DNA of 64,000 nucleotides from Thereva unica (GCA_949987705.1 CATLJY010000168.1:183036-247035), one strand, 5' to 3'. Numbered from the stretch's first letter, positions 42,208-52,107 are shown. Program-made: numbers and translations. Notes: generated by a model not told the origin, from the letters alone.

Positions 42208-42510
42208 ATGAAAAAAATGTTGAAGTTTAGGGCTCGGGAAGACGAAGAGCTTGGAATGTTTAAATATGTAGAACAATCATTACCAAAGTTTAGTGGAGAT
42301 GCTAATAAAAAGTACACAGAATGGATAAAGGAGTTCGAAGAATTTGCACTTGTTCGTGGTTGGAACAATGCGCAAAAGTACCTTTACGCAAAGCGGTTAC
42401 TGGAAGGGACTGCGAGGTTGGCTGTTGAGAAGAGTATCGATGTTAGGCGTTTTGAGGAGCTGAAAGAATAGTAGGGTAGAGAGTTTGGTAGTAAATTTTC
42501 CATCACCAAC
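42208..42510 (+). pseudogene. Ty3/Gypsy gag fragment at the head of the polymerase B gene
   Basis: The frame gives LPKFSGDANKKYTEWIKEFE, LYAKRLLEGTARLAVEKS and FEELKE before a TAG at about 42469. Out of frame it continues as REFGSKFSIT. This is the N-terminal capsid block of a Gypsy gag (PKFxGD...FExxA). It ends right at the start of the polymerase B reading (MTTHIRRF). It may be a small retrotransposon remnant that inserted here or a captured exon. The start ATG at 42208 follows a leader with no splice site that I can certify. Confidence 0.65.
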
Positions 42511-42513
42511 GAT

Positions 42514-43967
42514 ATGACCACGCATATCAGGCGTTTCAATCTGAGGGGGCGCAAAATTACTTTCAAAATCAATAGCCCACCTGCAAATGTGGAACCCTCA
42601 GATTGGATCAAAAGCGCAGTTGACGATATTGTTCAACACGCACTCTTAGAAGTTCAGCCGGATGATTTCCTTGGTTTTACCTTTTGTGGAGGGTCCTTAA
42701 TGGAGAAAGGTCTAGGGTGGTTAAGTTACAGATCGGCCTCCACACTGAAAGTATCCGATGTGTGGGACACCATAGGAAAAAATTCTCAAAGCAATTCAAG
42801 TGGCTTAAGTACCGACACGTTCTTCTTAAATATTACCACAGTTAGACTACCACAAGGGAGAGGAAATGATAGAGCCAGGAAATACAACACGTTTGATGAG
42901 GAATGTGTAAAGAGAAAGGGTATCGTAGTAATAATAAACAAGGATAGGTAACCTTTGCCTAGCAAGAGGATTGATTGTTGCCATATCCAAAGTGAATAAG
43001 GAGACAGAGTTTGTCAAAGTAAGGAGGGATGTTGGAAAATTACAAACTCAACGAGCAACAGAAATTTTGTCTGAATCCAGGATAAATATACCCAATGAAG
43101 GTGCCGGAATTCCGGAGTTGCAAAAATTCCAAGAACATCTGAAAGATTATAAGATTATAGTGTATAGATATGGTGCTAAAGGAAGAGATGCGATATTTGA
43201 GGGACAAAATACCGGAAAAAAACTAAACTTACTGTACCACAACAATCATTATAACGTCATAGGTTCGCTAACCGCTGCATTTTGCTGTATTTATTATTGT
43301 GACGAGTGCCATGTACCATACAATAACAAAAATGATCACAGATGTGGAGGAACCTGTCCTTGCTGCCAGCAGACTCCAGCATGTGCCAAAGACTGTACCG
43401 AAAAGCTGTATAAAGATTGTAATCGACATTTAAGAGGAGAATTTTGCTTCAACAATCATAAAGCTTCAGGATCTCTAAATAAGAAAAGTGTTTGCGAGGT
43501 AATAAAAAAATGCAAAGCTTGAGACAATCTTAATATAAAACATATACATCCACATATAAAACAGATAAAACTCATATATGCGGTGAATATTTTTGCAAGA
43601 TCTGTGATAAACACGTGGAACAAGGACACTTCTGCTTTATACAACCAGATGTCAGAACACCCCCGACAAAAGATAATCTTTTTGTCTTTTACGACCTGGA
43701 AGCAAGACAGGAGAAGGTTGTAGATCAAAAGCATATAGAAGGAGAATCAGCTGGTGACACAAAGCTGCATGAACCAAATTTATGTGTAGCTGCGAGGCGT
43801 TGTGAACTTTGGATTGATATAGAAAAGTGAAAATTTACCAAGCTAATGTAGTGAACGAGTTTTTGAAAGATTTGTTGGAGCTAAGGAAGGGTAAATTTAA
43901 AAGGCTAATACGTCATAGCTCATAATGGCCAGGCGTTTGACCATCAATTCATGCTGTGTTGGAAAAC
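42514..43967 (+). pseudogene. virus-like (protein-primed family) DNA polymerase B, N-terminal part
   Basis: First segment (42514-42951): RRFNLRGRKITFKI, VEPSDWIKSAVDDIV, WLSYRSASTLKVSDVWDTIG, LPQGRGNDRA. After a frameshift near 42945 the second (to 43522) has LARGLIVAI, YNVIGSLTAAFCCIYYCDEC, HVPYNNKNDHRC and a Cys-rich knuckle (CPCCQQTPAC, CNRHLRGEFCFNNH). A third (43555-43830) has HICGEYFCKICDKHVEQGHF and LFVFYDLEA, the exonuclease I box (D-x-E). In shifted frames HNGQAFDHQFML (exonuclease II box) follows near 43920-43955. The polymerase palm is absent: the sequence ends at about 43967 where BEL/Pao begins. This layout is known from polymerase B genes of Polinton/Maverick-, adintovirus- and bidnavirus-like elements in invertebrates. 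Several frameshifts make it a relic. Confidence 0.75.
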
Positions 43968-44119
43968 TCACTAGTTTTACATGTTAGAATTTAGATAGTT
44001 GAGTTAACTTAGTTTTTTTTTTTGAAAATGTCAAAGAGAAAATATTTTTGTTATTGTTTTGGATTGTTGCCCGTAAATGTAACGACGAAGAACATTTTGG
44101 AGATTTCTGAAGAAACCGA

Positions 44120-45452
44120 AGCGCTGTCAGGGCTACATTCACAAAGAAATTGAAATCCCTAGTGGAGTTAATAGTACAAGAGGTCAGGGATTTGGACCAA
44201 ATAAAGGGTTTATTAGAATTAATAACTCAGAAGAGAGATGAACTAAAAATATTGAATTCCCTAGTGCAAGAAGCTCTTATTGATGATGAAGCGGACGATG
44301 CTCATTTGGTGCTTGAGGACGATATTGATAGGTGCGACAGCTATGAACTGAAATTCAACACCATACGATCAAGATGCGAAGTGATACTAAAAGAGAAGTC
44401 ATCTGACCTTGTAAGCCAGGCAACACTTACAGACAGTAGTCCATCTCAAGAGCACCGACGCCAGTTTAAGCTGCCTTTATTAGAGTTAAAAAAGTTTAAT
44501 GGCGAAGTTAGAGATTGGTTGCCTTTCTGGTCCCAATTTGAGAAGATAGATCCACGGTATACAGAAACATAAGGTAATGTAAAAGAGACGAAAGCTTCGA
44601 ATACCGTAAAAAGTGGGCGCCCAGAGGCGTCAGCCCTAATGCAGAAACAATAACAACAGTTTCGATTTTATATGGAAAGCGGGCCCCACGTGACGTCAGC
44701 ACTAAAATATCGTTTACGATATACAGTCTTTTACATTATCTTGTTTCTGTATACCGTGGATAGATCAAGACAGCTCAATAGACAAGTCAGACAAATTTCA
44801 GTATTTAATTCAAGCCACTATAACTGGTTCCAGAGCCAGAGAATTAGTGGAAAGTTTTGCAGCCACGAGTGATAATTATGAAAAAGCTGTGAAGTGCCTG
44901 AAAAATAGATTTGGTCGAGAGGACCTTCTTGTGGAAGTGTACGCTCGTGATCTATTGGGATTAGTTTTAAAAAATACAACATCGTCCAAGAAAGAAGCCC
45001 TGGTGTCTTTATACGATAAATTAGAATGCAAATTGAGAGCATTAGAAACGTTGGAGGTAACAACCGATAAATGTGCATCAATGCTAATGCCACTAGTAGA
45101 ATCATGTTTACCTGAAGATACGCTAAGAGCCTGGCAAAGAAGTCCACTTTATATAGTAGAGGAATCCTACCAAGAGGATAATAGTAGGAGTGAGAATATT
45201 GGTGCAGCTAGAACAGACATTCCAAAATACCGGTTAAACCAGTTAATGAAATTTCTTCGTACAGAAATTGAAAACGAACAGAAAATTAAATTGGCTTTGG
45301 CAGGTTTTGAGATGAAAGATGATAACAGAAAGAAGGAACGTAACAGTAGAGATGTATTCAATATGTATACTAAAAACGTTAATACAGCTGCAGGATTTAC
45401 TAACGACGACGAAAGGAAATACCTGTGTATTTTGCGATGGAAAACATTATAG
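44120..45452 (+). pseudogene. BEL/Pao gag, split by a MITE
   Basis: The first part (about 44125-44552) starts mid-protein (TFTKKLKSLVELI) and ends in the gag block FKLPLLELKKFNGEVRDWLP, FWSQFEKID. A 206-bp MITE follows (44553-44758). The second part (44767-45452) resumes with KFQYLIQATITGSRARELVE, KCLKNRFGREDLLVE and LPEDTLRAWQRSPLY. The two parts are in the same frame once the MITE and one copy of its 8-bp duplication are discounted. Near 45415 an indel moves the frame to the zinc-knuckle region. No start codon or 5' LTR could be identified upstream. Confidence 0.85.
44553..44758. mobile_element. hAT-type MITE, 206 bp, 8-bp target duplication, in BEL gag
   Basis: GATAGATC flanks both sides (44545-44552 and 44759-44766). 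The ends CACGGTATACAGAAACA and its inverse extend about 33 bp with a small indel (...TAATGTAAAAGA). The interior has a GC-richer pair (GTGGGCGCC, GGGCCCCACGTGACGTCAG). No coding. An 8-bp duplication points to hAT. Confidence 0.92.
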
Positions 45453-45912
45453 CTCGCAATGTACCGTTGCAAAGGAGATGACAAGAATGGAGAGGAAAAA
45501 TATTTTAGATAAAACAGTAAGTTGTTATTGTTGTTTATTAAGAGGTTATCGTGTAGCAACCTGTAGAAGTAAATATCGATGTTCGGCATGTGGTCGAAAA
45601 CATAACGTATTCATATGTGACAAATTGCAAGAAAATAAGCAAAAAGATGGATTGACAACGAAATCAAATAATTTACAGGAGTATCAAGATAATGTAATAG
45701 CAAGTATAGACAACTCTGCTAAGATAATATTGCAAACGTTTCTAGTTAAATTTGTAGGTCTTTCCGACAGAATTGCGAGGGCGATAATAGATACGGGTTC
45801 CCAGAGACCTTACATATTAAAAGAGGTAGCCGTTGAGATGAATTGTAAACCTGTAAGAAAACAAAATATAAAACATACACTATTTGCCGGTTGAATACAG
45901 ATGAAGTCGAAC
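45416..45912 (+). pseudogene. BEL/Pao zinc knuckles and aspartic protease
   Basis: The frame 45319-45894 has three Cys/His clusters typical of Pao gag-pol (CVFCDGKHYSSQC, CYCCLLRGYRVATC, CSACGRKHNVFIC). The retropepsin active site follows (AIIDTGSQRPYI, about 45780) and then NIKHTLFAG. A one-base loss at about 45893 shifts the frame into LNTDEVEH. Directly after that the Gypsy element (45914-51043) interrupts it. Confidence 0.85.
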
Positions 45913-45913
45913 A

Positions 45914-46152
45914 TGATAGAGTACTCAGTTTATACTACTAAGTTTATACTCGTCGAGATACTCAGGAAGCTGTCAGAAGTAAATAAGCGATAAGGACGTA
46001 GTAAGCAGAGAGAATTCAGACAGCCGTCGTTAAAGGAAGCAGTTGTTTTTTTTCCTTGAATTATATATAAGCTGCTCATTAATCTTGGAATTAATTGTTT
46101 AATTAAAACATTAAGAGTTGAATAAGTTATAGTTTATTATTTTTATCCTACA
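45914..46152 (+). repeat. 5' LTR of the Gypsy element
   Basis: Contains AGTACTCAGTTTATACTACT-type repeats near the start, a TATATATAAG box at about 46062-46070 and ends CCTACA before TTTGGGGGCTC. Confidence 0.88.
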
Positions 46153-46222
46153 TTTGGGGGCTCAACCGCTGCGAACTCATTAAATTAAAATCTCGCTGTA
46201 GAAAGCTGAATTTCACTTGAAA

Positions 46223-49200
46223 ATGTCCAACAACCTAACTGTGGAGCAATTGAAGTTGGAACTCGCTAGACGTGGACTAGACACAACAGGTTTGAAGGCT
46301 GCCTTGGTTGCAAGACTTGATGAAGCAATACAGGACACTGAAAATCAACGGCCGTACGAGGAATCAGCTGGGGGGGATAATGATCCGCCGTCAGGTAATA
46401 ATGAACCTAGTGACAGAAATCTAATTGCGTTTTCATCTAGAGTTGCATGTGACTTCAAAATTGGTGATATCGAAAATATGATAAAGCCATTTAACGGTGA
46501 TAAAGGATCCAGCGTTATCACATGGTTCCAAGAATTTGAAGAGATAGCGGAAATGCTTCAGTGGAATAGCATCGGAAAATTTATTTATTTAAAGCGAGCA
46601 TTGGTGGGTAGCGCAAAAATGTTTTCTAGGACTATTGCTTGCAAATCTTATGAAGATTTAAAATATAAATTAATAAATGAATTTCAAACTAAAATTTGTA
46701 AAGCTGACATTTATGAACGTATGCAAAGTCGAAGAAAGAAAAATAGTGAAAGTTTTAGAGAATTCGTTTACAAAATGCAAGAAATAGCTAGTTTGGCAGA
46801 CGTTGACGAACTCTCTATAATACACTATATAATTAACGGAATACCGGATCGCGATGAAAATAAAACAATTTTATATAGTGCATCAAGCCTAAATGAACTA
46901 AAAACAAAGTTAGACATTTACGAACGAATTAAGAACAAATTTAAAACAAATTTTTCAAATTTCCACAAGCCGAAAAAGACGGAGAATTCGTATAAACCCC
47001 TTCATTGCTCTAATTGTGGATCAGCTGACCACAGAAGAAATGAATGTAAAGCTGAAACAAAATGTTTTAAATGTAACGGCCGCGGGCATATGGCACAAAA
47101 TTGTACAGTCAGAACGCAATCGAGACAAATAAATTATATAAGCACACGAAATATTAAAGCCATTGAAATAAACAATTTAAAACTTAAAGCTCTTTTAGAT
47201 ACTGGAAGTGATTTAACTTTGGTAAGAGAGGACGCATTTCGGCAACTTAAAAACGTCACTCTATCAAAACAAGTATTAACTTTATCAAGACTAGGAAACA
47301 GTATATATCGTTCAATGGGTTGTTTTGAGACGGATCTGAGTATTGACAATGTCATAATAAAAGCTTTAATACATGTGGTTCCCTATAATACAATAAGATT
47401 TCAATGTATTATAGGAAGCGACACTATTTCAAAAGCTAAGGTACTTTTTGATGGAGAGAGTGTAACATTTCACTATCAAAACCCACTTAAACAAAATGCC
47501 TCGATTATGAATATATCAGTAGACGACAAGATGGATGTTCCTCAAGAGTTTGAAAATGAAATAAATGATTTAGTCCAAAGTTACAAACCAAATAAGGCGA
47601 CTAATTATCCAGTTAAAATGAACATAACTTTAAATGGCGAAACACCGATTTACACAAATCCACGGCGATTACCTATGACGGAAAAACTGGTGGTGAAACA
47701 GCAAATTGAAGAATGGCTACAAGAAGGAATCATTCGCCAGTCTAACTCACCATTCGCAAGCAATGTTGTGGTCACGAAGAAAAAGGATGGATCACATAGG
47801 GTGTGTATTGATTATAGACGATTAAACAAAGTGACAATAAAGGAGCACTTTCCGATGCCAATTATCGAAGATATTTTAGATAAACTGGCAGGTTCAAATA
47901 TTTTTACCACATTGGATCTCAGAAACGGGTATTTTCACGTACCAGTGGAAGAAAGTAGTATAAAATATACGGCCTTCAAAACTGCGGAAGGTCACTTCGA
48001 ATTCTTAAAAGTGCCATTCGAATTGATGAATGCACCGGCTGTTTTCTGCCGATTTATTCACTTTATTTTCAGAGAACTTATAGCTAGAGACATCGTACAA
48101 ACATACATGGACGATCTTATAATATCAGCTTCAAATAAGCAAGAAAATGTCAATAAGCTGAAAATTGTCCTTAAAGTTGCCGCTGAATATAGTCTTCAAA
48201 TAAAGTGGTCTAAATGCAGCTTTCTAAAACAAGAGATAGATTTTTTAGGTCATAAAGTTCAAAAGGGTACAGTTAGTCCATCGGAAAATAAGTTGAAAGC
48301 AGTTAGGAACTTTCCAGAACCAAAAAATTTAAAAGAGCTGCGAGGTTTTCTCGGATTGACGGGATTTTTCCGAAAATTTATCTCGGGCTACTCAATAATA
48401 GCAAAACCTTTAACAGCTCTGTTGCGAAAAGATAATGATTTTAATCTGCAGTCGGAAAAGAGAAAAGCAATTAATGTTTTAAAGAATGCTTTAGTTACAA
48501 ATTCAGTTCTTCATATTTTTAGGCAGGGTGCCAAAACCGAAGTGCATACGGATGCAAGTAAAGTAGGATGTGCAGCCGTTCTCATACAGTCGGGAGAAGA
48601 TAACAAGCTTCACCCAATTTATTACTATAGCAAAAAAAACCTACCATCAGAGGAAAAGTATCACAGCTACATTTTAGAAGTCATGGCAGTTTACTTGGCA
48701 CTGAAAAAATTTAGGATTTACCTACTAGGAAACGAATTCAAGGTCGTAAAGGACTGCATCGCTTTCCGTCAAACGAAAGAAAAAAAGGATCTACCAGCAG
48801 TTGTATCCAGGTGGATACTATATATGCAGGAATTCAAGTTCGAAGTCGAACATAGGCCAGGCAAGAAAATGCAACATGTGGATTCATTAAGCAGAAATCC
48901 AATTGTATACACAGTACAAAACGAACTACTAATAAGAATGCGAAAGGCACAGGAAAAGGACGAGTTTATTTCAGCAGTTAAAGAAATATTGAAACAGAGG
49001 AATTATGATGACTTTCACATGGAAGGCAATATTTTATTCAAATATTTAGATGGCAAAAAGCTTCTCGTTGTACCCAAGAATATGGAAAACGAGATTATAA
49101 AATTAAAACATAACGAAGGCCACTTTGCAGTTGCAAAGACTATGCACCTAATTAACCAGGATTTTTTTATCACGAAATTGCAACAGAAGGCACTACAGTG

Positions 49201-50179
49201 CATAAATAATTGCGTGAAATGTTTGTTGGCAAATAGAAAAGCAGGAAAGCAGGAAGGTTACTTGAATCCACTAGATAAAGGAGAAAGACCGCTCGAAGTC
49301 ATGCATATGGATCACATTGGACCAATGGATCAAACGGCGAAACTGTACAAATATATCCTTATTGTGATAGACGCATTTTCAAAATACGTCTGGATATATC
49401 CTACGAAAACCCTGTCAGCTGAAGAAACAATAAAAAAACTGAAAGAGCATCAGCAGTGTTTTGGAAACCCAAAACGAATAATTAGCGACAGAGGTTCAGC
49501 GTTTACGGCAAGAGTTTTCGAAGAGTTTTGTAAGGAAGAAGGAATCGAACATATTTTGATAACAACAGGCGTACCACGAGCTAACGGACAGGCGGAGAGA
49601 ATAAATAGAGTGATAATAGAAGTTTTAAGAAGATTATCAGTCGGCTTACCGGAAAAATGGTATAAGCACGTACCTCAGGTACAAATAGCTTTAAATAGTT
49701 CTTTTCAACGTTCGATACAAAGAACACCATTTGAAGTACTGTTCGGAACAAGGATGAGAAAAAAGGAAGATCTTCATATCCAAAAGGCTATAGAAGAGGC
49801 AGTTCTTTATGATCATCACGAAGAAAGAGACAAAATGCGAATGGACGTGAGAAAACAAATTGAAAAAATACGTGAGGAAAACAGGAAAACATATAACAAA
49901 TCTCGAAAAGACGGAAGAAAATACAGGATTGGAGACTTGGTGGCCATAAAGAAAACACAATTCAATGTTGGAAATAAACTTTCCTCCCATTTTTTAGGTC
50001 CATATGAAGTAGTTAGTGTAGGACGCGGTGATCGTTACACGGTTCAAAGAACTACAGATGGGGACGGGCCTAAAAGGACTTCAACTAGCAGCGACTTCAT
50101 GAAACCTTGGCGATCTACAGACAGTTTAAGCGAGAATAATTCGCTCGAGCCGAGCGAAGAAAAGGATGGCCGGATGTAG
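46223..50179 (+). CDS. Ty3/Gypsy gag-pol polyprotein, single open frame
   Basis: 1318 codons from ATG 46223 to TAG 50177-50179, no interruption. Order: SAP-like N-terminus (LTVEQLKLELARRGLDTTGL); capsid (FNGDKGSSVITWFQEFEE); two CCHC knuckles (CSNCGSADHRRNEC, CFKCNGRGHMAQNC, about residues 262-293); retropepsin LLDTGSDLTLV (about 323); RT with CIDYRRLNK, LDLRNGYFHV and YMDDLI (about 628); RNase H with VHTDASKVGCAAVL (about 774); integrase with HNEGH...CINNCVKC zinc motif, Asp in MDHIG (about 1029), Asp in ISDRGSAF (about 1089), Glu in GQAERINR (about 1124), and a GPY-type tail (SSHFLGPYEVVSV). One oddity: the RT has PFELMNAP where FGLxNAP is usual. RNase H has VVKDCIAF where a TDH is usual, a possibly damaging change. 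The frame ends three bases into the 3' LTR. Gag and pol share one frame, so no frameshifting is needed. There is no env. Confidence 0.93.
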   Translation: MSNNLTVEQLKLELARRGLDTTGLKAALVARLDEAIQDTENQRPYEESAGGDNDPPSGNNEPSDRNLIAFSSRVACDFKIGDIENMIKPFNGDKGSSVITWFQEFEEIAEMLQWNSIGKFIYLKRALVGSAKMFSRTIACKSYEDLKYKLINEFQTKICKADIYERMQSRRKKNSESFREFVYKMQEIASLADVDELSIIHYIINGIPDRDENKTILYSASSLNELKTKLDIYERIKNKFKTNFSNFHKPKKTENSYKPLHCSNCGSADHRRNECKAETKCFKCNGRGHMAQNCTVRTQSRQINYISTRNIKAIEINNLKLKALLDTGSDLTLVREDAFRQLKNVTLSKQVLTLSRLGNSIYRSMGCFETDLSIDNVIIKALIHVVPYNTIRFQCIIGSDTISKAKVLFDGESVTFHYQNPLKQNASIMNISVDDKMDVPQEFENEINDLVQSYKPNKATNYPVKMNITLNGETPIYTNPRRLPMTEKLVVKQQIEEWLQEGIIRQSNSPFASNVVVTKKKDGSHRVCIDYRRLNKVTIKEHFPMPIIEDILDKLAGSNIFTTLDLRNGYFHVPVEESSIKYTAFKTAEGHFEFLKVPFELMNAPAVFCRFIHFIFRELIARDIVQTYMDDLIISASNKQENVNKLKIVLKVAAEYSLQIKWSKCSFLKQEIDFLGHKVQKGTVSPSENKLKAVRNFPEPKNLKELRGFLGLTGFFRKFISGYSIIAKPLTALLRKDNDFNLQSEKRKAINVLKNALVTNSVLHIFRQGAKTEVHTDASKVGCAAVLIQSGEDNKLHPIYYYSKKNLPSEEKYHSYILEVMAVYLALKKFRIYLLGNEFKVVKDCIAFRQTKEKKDLPAVVSRWILYMQEFKFEVEHRPGKKMQHVDSLSRNPIVYTVQNELLIRMRKAQEKDEFISAVKEILKQRNYDDFHMEGNILFKYLDGKKLLVVPKNMENEIIKLKHNEGHFAVAKTMHLINQDFFITKLQQKALQCINNCVKCLLANRKAGKQEGYLNPLDKGERPLEVMHMDHIGPMDQTAKLYKYILIVIDAFSKYVWIYPTKTLSAEETIKKLKEHQQCFGNPKRIISDRGSAFTARVFEEFCKEEGIEHILITTGVPRANGQAERINRVIIEVLRRLSVGLPEKWYKHVPQVQIALNSSFQRSIQRTPFEVLFGTRMRKKEDLHIQKAIEEAVLYDHHEERDKMRMDVRKQIEKIREENRKTYNKSRKDGRKYRIGDLVAIKKTQFNVGNKLSSHFLGPYEVVSVGRGDRYTVQRTTDGDGPKRTSTSSDFMKPWRSTDSLSENNSLEPSEEKDGRM

Positions 50180-50280
50180 AGTACTCAGTTTATACTACTC
50201 AGTTTATACTCGTCGAGATACTCAGGAAGCTGTCAGAAGTAAATAAGCGATAAGGACATAGTAAGCAGAGAGAATTCAGA

Positions 50281-50903
50281 TAGGGTGACCAGATTTTGTG
50301 TTGTGAAAAAGAGGACCCAAAAGGAATTCAGAAAAAAATGACGAAATATGTACAAAAAAATATCATTTTGGATTATGTATCTTAATTCATGTAATACTAT
50401 AAATCAAATAAAAAAAATACAGTTCATTAACAAAATAAAAGTAATAAAATATAACGAAAAAAATATAAATTATTAATTATAGAATAATTAACGAAACAAA
50501 AATATAAAATAAATAAAAAACTTAACAAAAAATAAATTCATAAATTCAAATAATTATCAAAATTACGAGTATTTTTCATTTGAAGAAATATTTCTTAAAA
50601 TATTTGATTTTGTTAATAGATAATTATAAAATTGCGAACATGAGTATTCTTTAAAATTAAACTTGCATGAAATAATACTTTTAATAGTTTCTACGGACAA
50701 CCTGTTTCTCTCATCAGTCCATTGGCTTCCTATTAAGGAAAAAATTCTTTCCACGTTTGCATTGTTTAAGGGAATTTTAAAAAAGAGTTGCACAATGGCC
50801 AAAAAGAGGACAAGAACCATTATTTTGAAAAAAGATACCGGACACATTTTTTTTGCTTCAAAAGAGGACATGTCCTCTTAAAAGAGGACGTCTGGTCACA
50901 CTA
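50281..50903. mobile_element. internally deleted hAT element, 623 bp, in the 3' LTR
   Basis: AATTCAGA on both sides (50273-50280, 50904-50911) is an 8-bp duplication, confirmed by the uninterrupted 5' LTR. Ends TAGGGTGACCAGA and its inverse (TCTGGTCACACTA) show one mismatch. The right part retains the end of a hAT transposase on the minus strand; the left is AT-rich filler. Confidence 0.93.
50563..50871 (-). pseudogene. hAT transposase C-terminal (dimerisation) fragment
   Basis: The minus-strand frame gives IPLNNANVERIFSLIGSQWT, DERNRLSVETIKSII and CSQFYNYLL. This is the conserved C-terminal hAT dimerisation block (N-A-x-VER-x-FS...RN-x-L). The catalytic domain is missing, and the beginning (MSSFEAKKMCP) is fusion with terminal sequence. 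It cannot encode an active transposase. Confidence 0.88.
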
Positions 50904-51043
50904 AATTCAGACAGCCGTCGTTAAAGGAAGCAGTTGTTTTTTTTCCTTGAATTATATATAAGCTGCTCATTAATTTTGGAATTAATTGTTTAATTAAAAC
51001 ATTAAGAGTTGAATAAGTTATAGTTTATTCTTTTTATCCTACA

Positions 51044-51990
51044 TATATATAAAATACAATTTTCAGATTTGCAAGGAACTTATCGATGTCAATTTGAAAT
51101 GTTAGATCAGTCTACAATTTGCGGAAAAATTGATCCCCTTGTACCTGGGCAATGGCTGCAAGCATTGAAGCAATATAATATAGAGCTAACCGATTTTGAA
51201 GATAAACCAATAGAGATATTGTTTGGAGCAGATGCAATTAGTAAATTAATTACAGGAAAACAATATGAAATTCTTGAGGATTTGTTAGCTGTCGAAACCA
51301 GATTGGGCTGGACGTTAATAGGTCGGGCTCCTGAAAATTATAAAGAGAGCCTTGGCATGATTGCAATAACATCAACGGTGAAGGCTATAGATATAGCTGA
51401 TTTATGGTCATTGGATGTGTTGGGTATTATGGACCCTAAAGAAAGAAAAGGAGGAGCTGCAATTAGAGGCGCAAGAATACTTTTTAAGAACTGTTACAGT
51501 CGATGATGACGAAAGATATGTAGTGCGTCTCCCTTGGGTTGAAAATCATCCACTATTACCGACTAATTACGATTTGGCATTAAAGAGGCTGGATGTGACT
51601 GTCAAAAGATTGAAAATCAGTGGTTATTATAATGCATATGGAGCCGTCTTTGAAGAATGGGTGAGAGAAGGCATCATCGAGGAGATTCCAGCAGGTGACC
51701 TTAAAGAGACGGTGCATTATTTGCCACATAGACATGTTATTAAGTTAAACAGCACTACGAAGATACGTCCAGTATTCGACGCTTCGGCTAAGATGAGAAA
51801 CTTTCCAAGTTTAAATGGATGTTTAGAAAAGGGACCTAACTTAATAGAGATGATACCATCTATTTTAACAAGATTTCGATTAGGTAAGATTAGAAAAGCG
51901 TTCCTGCATATCAGTATATTTGAACAAGATAGAGATTTCTTAAGTTTCTTATGGTATGATGAGAAAAATAATAGAGGTATATAGACATAA
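51044..51990 (+). pseudogene. BEL/Pao pol: linker and first half of RT
   Basis: Resumes right after the Gypsy 3' LTR (IQFSDLQGTYRCQFEMLDQ). 51069-51506 holds the linker (IEILFGADAISKLI, ETRLGWTLIGRAP). An indel near 51450 moves the frame to 51415-51984: YVVRLPWVENHPLLPTNYDL, HYLPHRHVIKLNSTTKIRPV, FDASAKMRNFPSLNGCLEKG, then a motif-A region (KIRKAFLHISIFEQDRDFLS), which lacks the usual Asp-bearing SDIxKAF step (it reads RLGKIRKAF), and FLWYDE. The frame stops at about 51984. Confidence 0.85.
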
Positions 51991-52107
51991 GAGAGTGGTA
52001 TTTGGAGTATCCTGTAGTCCTTTCCTGTTGGGAGCAACTGTATAGCCGGCCTGGACAAGGAGGAAGAATTAAAAACTTTTGTGGCTGAAGCATCTGCAAT
52101 AATGGTC
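51991..52107 (+). pseudogene. BEL/Pao RT continuation with an internal deletion
   Basis: HKRVVFGVSCSPFLLGA (motif B region) is followed directly by NCIAGLDKEEELKTFVAEAS. The segment between, with most of the catalytic YVDD-type motif and its lead-in, has been lost near 52030. The reading ends at about 52107 where the LOA/R1-like element is inserted. Confidence 0.7.

Larger units (their letters stand above)
45914..51043 (+). mobile_element. Ty3/Gypsy LTR retrotransposon with open gag-pol, inserted in BEL/Pao
   Basis: 5' LTR 45914-46152 and 3' LTR 50175-51043 (about 246 bp once its hAT insertion is discounted). Termini are TGTAG...CTACA, except that the 5' copy reads TGATAG. By eye the LTRs differ at about four bases plus the indel in roughly 240. 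TTTGGGGGCTC just after the 5' LTR resembles the start of a tRNA-Pro-type primer site. The LTR has TATATATAAG (about 46062). I could not find a clean target duplication (left ...GAACA, right TATAT...). Confidence 0.9.
50175..51043 (+). repeat. 3' LTR of the Gypsy element, split by a hAT derivative
   Basis: LTR halves 50175-50280 and 50904-51043 match the 5' LTR except for about four substitutions. The middle is the hAT insertion. Confidence 0.9.

Noticed and set aside
43968..44120. 5' LTR of the BEL/Pao element expected here
   Set aside because: I looked for a direct repeat of this segment near 59.5-59.8 kb and found none that I could support, so no LTR is annotated.
49691..49990. Minus-strand 99-codon frame
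   Set aside because: Shadow of the Gypsy integrase-coding strand; hydrophobic only because it is antisense to charged residues.
45905..51055. Target duplication of the Gypsy element (ACAT or TATAT considered)
   Set aside because: Left and right flanks do not give the same 4-6 bases under any border that also fits both LTR ends.
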